Shown: positions 58,117-64,000 of the stretch, piece after piece
Position numbering within the stretch: the first letter of the stretch is position 1
How the letters are laid out: each line of letters starts with the position of its first letter
DNA from: Laccaria trichodermophora
Taxonomy: Eukaryota > Basidiomycota > Agaricomycetes > Agaricales > Hydnangiaceae
DNA: 64,000 nucleotides
NCBI GenBank assembly: GCA_018417955.1
Contig: JACTVC010000003.1
Location: forward strand, 310,001 to 374,000
Direction of reading: 5' to 3'
Translations under genes and position numbers: made by a program
The notes under the pieces: model-generated
The model's input: the letters and a program-made list of their open reading frames with translations, nothing else
What the model was told of the DNA's origin: nothing
Database searches by the model: none

Positions 58117-59656
58117 ATGGAGCTCTCTTTTCAGGTCAGCGTTGGAGGTGTACGGATCACAGGTTTCGATCCTGCAAAGACTTCAAGCAGCGAGGCCGTA
58201 GCCAGGTACATTTCAGACGTCGAGAAAAGGAACAATTTGGAGGAAGGGACCTTAAGAGACGCGATAATAGCAAGCACTCCATTCGGCACCAGGCTCTGGG
58301 AGACATGTGTGTCCATTTTTTTCTTTTTCTTACGTTCGTGGCATGGTGACATTGATCATCACATCAGCCAAGACTGGTTCCTTCGTCCCCCAACCTGCCC
58401 CTCTGAATATGCGCTTGGATGATGCATTCGGAGATGAGGGTGGTACATACCTTCTCGAGGTCAAACCGGAGCTTTTGAAGTACTTCCTTGTCGGGAGTGA
58501 GTGCAGCACGCTAAGCTATGACTCGGAATCTATGGCTGATCACGCTTGAAGGTCCCGCATCCGTCAGGAAAAAGAACAAGAAAAAGAAAAAAACCAAGAG
58601 GGGTGATGGGAATGGTAAGGTCTTTGTTTGCATATTTGAGTGTCCCGGATTTATCATTTCCAGCTGACGAATCTGCGACAAACGTCGCTGAGGAGCCAAC
58701 CGACCCTACTGACAGAGATGACGACGACATAACATCCCACGCTCAGGTTCAAAGTTCGTCAGCCGACTTTGAGGTACGACCTCCTTCCTTTTCATTCGCC
58801 GGCTGCACTGATATGGAACTACGGCTCACAGCAAAAGCTTTTAGGTATGAGGGAGATGATGGAGAACATGCAAAAGATGCTGGACGATGAACGGGACAAA
58901 GCGAATGCGGTGACGGCTCGGTTGGAACAGGCGCTCGACGATGAACGGAACAAAGCGAATGCGGTGACGGCTCGGTTGGAACAGGCGCTCGACGATGAAC
59001 GGAACAAAGCGAATGCGGTGACGGCTCGGTTGGAACAGGCGCTAGACGATGAACGGATGCAATCGCAAGCTAAGATGAGTGAGTTGGCCGAAGCGTTGAA
59101 GAAGCAGGAGGGAGAACTCGATGCCGTGAAGGAGACCGTTGAGGATACTGCCGAATGGATTGGCATCGGCGTATGCTTTCTGGCTGCTCCCCTTTTTCCC
59201 TTTACTCATAGTAATTCTCAGTGTCCTCAAGATAGCGTGGCGCTTCGCAGAATCAAACTACGAAATCTTCTTGATCGTGTTCAGGCCCGACTCGCCTTTT
59301 GTATCGGTCGTTCCACCCAGCCGTATATGTGAGGTGCATCAGCACGATGGAGGGAAAGTGTTGAAGGGCAAAATACTGCTGAGAGACTTGGATGCGCCAA
59401 AACCCTTCTTGAAGATGTGCTGCGTGATCCCTCCACGTCCGACTCCGTCAAGTCTGGCCTTCGTAAATTCATCCTCTCAAACGAAGCCATGGTGATGGCT
59501 GTTGAACAGAAATCGAAATTGCGGGAGGATGGTGACCAGGTTGCACATTATAACCTCACCGAGTCACAATTCTCTGAAGTCGTCAAAGAGCATTGTCAAA
59601 AAGGGGGGAAGAATGAAGGTGGTCTCAATGCTTTTGTTGATTTTCTGTTTTCTTAG
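58117..59656 (+). CDS. Coiled-coil protein with triplicated 18-residue segment, function unknown
   Basis: Seven or more exons can be traced. The ATG at 58117 (MELSFQVSVGGVRITGFDPA) runs to 58306; exon 2 from 58368 encodes APLNMRLDDAFGDEGGTYLL; then come a Lys-rich stretch (SVRKKNKKKKKTKRGDGN), an acidic stretch (DPTDRDDDDITSHAQ) and a long helical exon (MREMMENMQKMLDDER). The last part reads LLEDVLRDPSTSDSVKSGL and NLTESQFSEVVKEHCQKGG and stops at 59656. The helix contains three copies of DDERNKANAVTARLEQAL. No catalytic motif or membrane span is seen. The basic and acidic stretches suggest a nuclear or scaffold role, which is only a guess. Acceptor choice before the helix (GCTCACAG) is required to avoid a stop. 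Confidence 0.7.
58883..59044 (+). repeat. Three near-identical 54-bp tandem units
   Basis: The units start at 58883, 58937 and 58991, each beginning GACGATGAACGG. They differ by only a couple of bases. They encode 18-residue helical repeats in frame. Confidence 0.95.
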
Positions 59657-61209
59657 CTATGTGCCTGCATGATCACAATCTGTATTCTCTTTCCAATCTG
59701 GGTCCATGAGCCGACACTGTGCTCTCCAACAAATCTGAAGAAAGGCATAGACCTGCATCTCCATCAGCCCATTTCTATTCCTGCACATAAAGCCTATCAC
59801 CCCCAGTGTCTTCATGCAGGTTTTGCCAGGCGGATGTTCAATTTGGTTCCCATACAGCTGTCGGACTCGGCTCTTTGCTGATCGTCTTTCCCTTTCTTTC
59901 ACCTACCACCTTCGAGTCAATTCCACACCACCTCGAACCACCCTCTCACCTCAGCTGCTTCTCCACCCTTTTTAAATTCCCCTTCTGCTCACCAACTCTC
60001 CACCCTCCCTTCCTGCGAACTTCCCTCCCACCCTTGGCAGATATACATATGACCTTTGGGATTGACATGCTCAACGTCGGGTGGGCACAGCGCGTGGGTG
60101 GGTGGGGTTTTAATTGATCTCAGGTTCATCGTCAGGAGGCTTGCCAACGTGAGAGAAGGAGACACTACCAGAGCAGGACTTGGGGCATATGATACCTACT
60201 CCACAATGCGCACATGTTTTTCTCGGCATTGGGAATCACCTTCTGCGGTACCCCCGAAGCCAAATCTCAGATCTCAGGAGGTAAATGCAGAAGGGACGTG
60301 TCAATGTGTCTGTGCAGAGCGTATTGTGTGATGCAATTTGTTTAACGTTCGCTCCGACTTCCCACATGTCGAGTTCATCTCAATCTCGCTACCGGGAGTT
60401 CGTAATGTTCTGAAGCTCATCTTCGACACTCCATCAAATTCGCCATCGACCCCTGCTACGTCAAGCTCAGCTCCATCGAATTTACCTTCAATGCCCTGCC
60501 TAACACGTCTTCCTCCATTCGGGGGCACTCACTACCCCTCCATCCATGCTTAAATCCGCTACCTCCCCCCTAAACACTGCAAATCAGAATGTCCACACAT
60601 ATTTCTCCAGGACATCAACAAGGTCTTGCTTGGGTCTACACAAGTAACGTCAATGAAGCTTAAAGCTTAAAGTATCATCGGTCAATATAGCACCGACCTT
60701 CCACATCTTTGCTCAATAAACAGCATGACTGACCTCTGTCGACGTTTTCCTGGAAACTCGTATTTTTGCGGGAGCCTGGGGTCAAGAGCCCGTGCTGAAA
60801 GAAGTTTTTGATCTTCTTCCCTTTCTTCACGCCAAATTTGTTTCGATCCATTTCGTTACCAACTGAATAGGCCTTTAACACGCAGACCTCCAGAGCCGTA
60901 ACTGTTGGTACCGTGGGTGTTCGTTCGCTAAGGGAGTTCAGTGAGGTACTGAACGTGTAGTATCATCTTGTGGCTTGTACCATTTAACAACGCCGGTCCG
61001 TACTTAGTGGCACACGCTATCTCAGTTTGCTGCTGGACATTGAACACTACTTGTGTTTATACACATACGATCGGAGTAGTAAACTGACGATTCACATTCT
61101 GATCTCGGGCTCATGTTGGGCTTTCGACTATTCTTAAATTTATAATAGAATCATTGTCGGATTTCAACAAGCATCAACCCAGCCATATAGAATAACTCAC
61201 AGTTTTTAA
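59657..61209. other. No gene I can support
   Basis: C/T-rich tract at 59885-60050 on the + strand; small frames only. A promoter or 3' UTR role is possible. Confidence 0.4.
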
Positions 61210-61263
61210 TTAAGCCACTTCAAAGTTCCACACTTGAGTAGGGGTATTGCTATCGAAAAAAAG

Positions 61264-61911
61264 TTAGATAATCTTTCCGGGCCTGTGCAAATTCCCAGCC
61301 GGGTTCGAAACATCGGTGATAGTAACGAAGCCTCCACCCTCGACTTCAAAGCCATGGTTGGGCGGTTGATTGGGGTCTTTGTTTGTAATGGACTCTGTTG
61401 CACAAATCAGAATCAGTGTGAGGTTGCGGCTGCCTGAGAGGAACACGAGTACTTGTATGCCGACTCCCCAAGGGCAGGCAGCGGAGGTATGAACCACGCA
61501 TTCAAGGCGTTTAAGCCCACAATCGGCGAGTTGTCGAAGCGGACCAAGAGATCAGCATCAGTCTCCGTCTCTAAAACCGGATTCGCGGGTACATTTCCTG
61601 CCACGCCAAGGAAGAGGCCGGTATCGACGTTCCTCAAGAACCAGGAGTTTTGAGTACCCGGTTGGATAGTGGCCACCCACTATGATCCAGTGTAAGAGGA
61701 AAGGATAAAGTGTGCATAACCGATGACTGACCTTCTGAGCGTTTCCGTTATTCCATGGAGCGAGGTTGACAGCTGGTGATCAATGGGTAGTACGTTTCAA
61801 TAGCATTGAAAACCATCGTAACACACTGTGGTGAGGGGCGCCATGACTCTCGAGCACGTTGTGAGTGTCGGTGTTGATGATCTTGTAGGTCGTACCCGTG
61901 ATGATAGGCAT
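61264..61911 (-). CDS. Ricin-B-like beta-trefoil protein (lectin-type), possibly extending to 61210
   Basis: The ATG at 61911 (MPIITGTTYKIINTDTHNVL) begins a cytosolic-type protein without a signal peptide. Intron GTGTGTTACG...GATCACCAG, then exon VNLAPWNNGNAQK, an intron with a GTCAGT donor, then WVATIQPGTQNSWFLRN, VDTGLFLGVAGNVPANPV and LNAWFIPPLPALGESAYKY. A further block reads NHGFEVEGGGFVTITDVSNP, ending HRPGKII followed by TAA at 61264-61266. The repeated hydrophobic/aromatic pattern fits a beta-trefoil like mushroom R-type lectins that bind glycans in defence. After the TAA the same frame continues for 17 codons to QVWNFEVA, which looks like the last trefoil strand. The splice around 61410-61440 is unresolved. 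Confidence 0.65.
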
Positions 61912-62674
61912 GATATGGAATGTGGAAACTCGCTTTCGAGATTAGAGACAAAGAGTGACCGTTTACAGGATTATATATGTTGGATGCAGCGTACAACCGA
62001 TTTAGCAACCTCGTCCCCGATCGAAGGACTTGGTCATGGGGTGGTCGATATAAGTGCATGGTGTTATTCAGTGGGTTATTTGTGGAAACGTGAGGTAAAC
62101 GAACCTCTTCTGTTGGTGACATTTGTGGCTACCGAGGTACTTATCGATAGGCCAGATGTCAAAACGCTCCACTTTGTTAGTTGTTAGTTGTGGAACCTCA
62201 GGGTCCTGCCAAGTGGCTGTTGGTGCTCTTAAAGTAAATGAAATCATTGAGTGGAGTATTGCGGAAACTGGTTTATTCTTACACCAATAGTGTGAGTAGG
62301 ACTCGGAAGCACTCTGGAGATCATGGTAGTGCCGCCTTGTGCCGATGACGTAGACAACTTGCGGTGAACAGCATTTACATATAATGACCTGAACGAGACG
62401 AGAGTAGAGAATGTGGGGTCCAGGAAAGAGCGGCCATCGATACTGTGGCGTTGGAGATACGTCGGGAAGAAATGTCATTTGATGTCATTGCTTCTGGCAC
62501 CTCGATCTACTTTTGGCGATGGCCGGTTCCAGGATATGTTGCTCTCGTTTCGCACTCTCGGGCCATGGCGATTCCTTGATATTAATGCGCCCCCATCTTT
62601 CATCTAGCGCCGCTACTCAACGCCGCCTCGGAAGGTCAGTTGATGTGATAGTCTAGAAGACCCCTCGAAGGAGA
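61912..62674. other. No gene I can support
   Basis: Frames at 61828-62187 (+) and 62068-62478 (-) show no domain; presumed promoter regions of the flanking genes. Confidence 0.4.
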
Positions 62675-62681
62675 TATATAA
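62675..62681 (+). promoter_or_regulatory. TATA box of the gene at 62730
   Basis: TATATAA, 49 bp upstream of the ATG at 62730. Confidence 0.5.
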
Positions 62682-62729
62682 CGCGGACGGAGGATTGTAC
62701 GACACGCTATCATCCTTTTCTTCATCGCC

Positions 62730-63535
62730 ATGGCGTTAAAGGTCCTTGACGGAGATGCCTACGAAAAAGTAGTTGTATGTCATTCGAAGTGATTACTGTT
62801 CCCCGATCAAGAGAAAACTTACCTGTCCCAAGTTCCCTGAAGAATGGAAGGGCGAAAGTTACGATTTCAATGACGCGCTCGTCGCGGACGCCGTTTGTTT
62901 TGAGGTTAAACTCTTTCTTTTCCGCTGGCCTTCATGAAACTGACGATTCTTGGTTTACTGATCTTGAACTAGGTCGGCAATTCGTTCGGGGAGTGGATGG
63001 TGGGCAATATGGCCAGTGATGGAACGCCAACTACATTGGACAATGCGCAGAGAAAATTGTCCTGACATCCCCTTCGAGCTTTGTGCACGATGCGCTGACA
63101 TATCGATACAGGTTGGGATTGGTGGACGAGATTGTAACAAGCTGGAGGAACAGGCACCCAAGCCCCGGGAGGAATCCGGTAAGGTGTTCCGCCTCATGGC
63201 TTCGCGAGTGTAAACCCTTTTCTATGATCTATCTTCCTAGTGGGAGAAAATCAACTTCGACACCGTCAAGAAATTGGGTATGTGATACCGTCTAGTACAA
63301 GCTTCATTGTTCATTCATTGAATTTTTAGCCAAACAAAACGTGAATGGTTTGACTGAAAAGAAGTTACAAGATTTCAGAGAGTGGTATTGGGATCAGAAG
63401 TTGAAGGAGAGCGAGACGCCCCATTCTCACGTGCAGGACATTCAAGATCCAAGATCTATAACTGATTTTCAACACGTGGATCCTATGGAGTCGCTCGGCG
63501 TCTGGTTGAAGGACGAGGGATGCACAATTTGCTGA
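62730..63535 (+). CDS. Hypothetical protein, multi-exon, C-terminal CTIC
   Basis: Not recognised. The ATG at 62730 (MALKVLDGDAYEKVV, exon 62730-62774) is followed by exons coding FPEEWKGESYDFNDALVADA, NSFGEWMVGNMASDGTPTTL, GLVDEIVTSWRNRHPSPGRN, WEKINFDTVKK, and a last exon from about 63331 (KQNVNGLTEKKLQDFREWYW) to the TGA at 63533-63535. Introns start GTATGT, GTTAAA, GTCCTG, GTAAGG and GTATGT and end in AG. The product is soluble, rich in charged and aromatic residues. It ends GCTIC, and the last four residues, CTIC, would satisfy a CaaX box, so prenylation is conceivable. No enzyme motif is seen. Confidence 0.65.
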
Positions 63536-63889
63536 CTTTTGTATATGTTGTACAAATGGTTTTGAAAATGAGCAGGCAACGATGCCTAGTTCGGATGCGC
63601 TGGCCTTGTGAACCCATGCCCACCTCAACCCGACGAGTAGTATAGCAACAACTTGAACGATGAAATAATACGGTACATAATATGAGCTGGGGTGTGGCCA
63701 GTACAAAGTAGTAACAATCAAGATGACACGAGATGGGCCTACATAGACAATAAATGACAAGTAGTGCTAGGACATGAAACGGACGGAACAGATCATGCCG
63801 TTCAAACAAAACGATGTTGAAGAGAGGAGAGACAAGTAAAGTCCATGACTTCGATAAATAACAAAATTTCCCACTGATCAGAACCCGAA

Positions 63890-64000
63890 TCACGATCTCT
63901 TCTTTTTGGACGCTGCAAAAACCACACGATCAGCCTGAAACCATCCGCTGAATCAATCAACCTCCTGACCTTTCGTATCACCCTCGTCAACAGCAGGCGC
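63890..64000 (-). CDS. 3' end of a gene continuing beyond the window
   Basis: The minus strand enters at 64000 with a coding-like APAVDEGDTK, then an intron GTCAGG...TTTTGCAG (about 63914-63968), and a short last exon ASKKKRS ending in TGA at 63890-63892. The Lys-rich end could be a nuclear signal. Too little is present to identify the product. Confidence 0.4.

Overview
This is eukaryotic nuclear DNA from a mushroom-forming basidiomycete (Agaricomycetes, probably Agaricales). The genes carry many short GT-AG introns (about 42-79 nt) with CTRAC-like branch points. The gene set fits as well: tandem laccases with many introns, an NB-ARC/TPR NLR, Agaricomycete-type metallothioneins, a multipass membrane protein family and chromodomain Ty3/gypsy relics. 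Species cannot be named from the sequence.

Layout. 1-8.3 kb is repeat-rich: a + strand gypsy pol relic (1-2951), an uncertain small gene (3075-3975) and a - strand gag relic truncated at about 4765. Both relics decayed through in-frame C-to-T nonsense changes, not frameshifts. 8.3-13.4 kb holds one large NLR gene (- strand) whose sensor is 26 exact 126-bp TPR units plus a partial one, with a nested 630-bp higher-order repeat. 13.5-16 kb has a tandem duplication and a 1257-bp segment bounded by 54-bp inverted repeats, likely a non-autonomous DNA transposon. 16.7-23.3 kb is a segmental duplication: two collinear blocks, each with a three-exon metallothionein gene, flank the seven-exon mitochondrial glycine-cleavage T protein gene. 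24-29.7 kb carries a MYND zinc-finger gene, a possible small gene and a two-domain chromate transporter, followed by a recent partial copy of the MYND 3' end.

30.2-44.7 kb is an ordinary gene-dense stretch: a multipass membrane protein, an SGNH esterase, an SNM1/Artemis nuclease with a long disordered tail, a small Kre9/Knh1-type secreted protein, a PLP aminotransferase (class V), a tiny gene ending 5 nt before it, and an F-box protein. 44.8-52.8 kb is a head-to-tail array of three laccase genes, all - strand, all keeping the four copper motifs. 52.8-58 kb is gene-poor with coding-like fragments. 58-63.5 kb carries a coiled-coil protein with a 54-bp triplicated segment, a ricin-B-like beta-trefoil protein and a hypothetical gene. 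The 3' end of another gene enters at the right edge.

Functional themes: extracellular oxidation (laccases), metal and oxyanion handling (metallothioneins, chromate transporter), fungal innate recognition (NLR, lectin) and housekeeping (T protein, DNA repair). Exon coordinates were derived by hand from splice consensus and frame. Where stated, total lengths are exact multiples of three.
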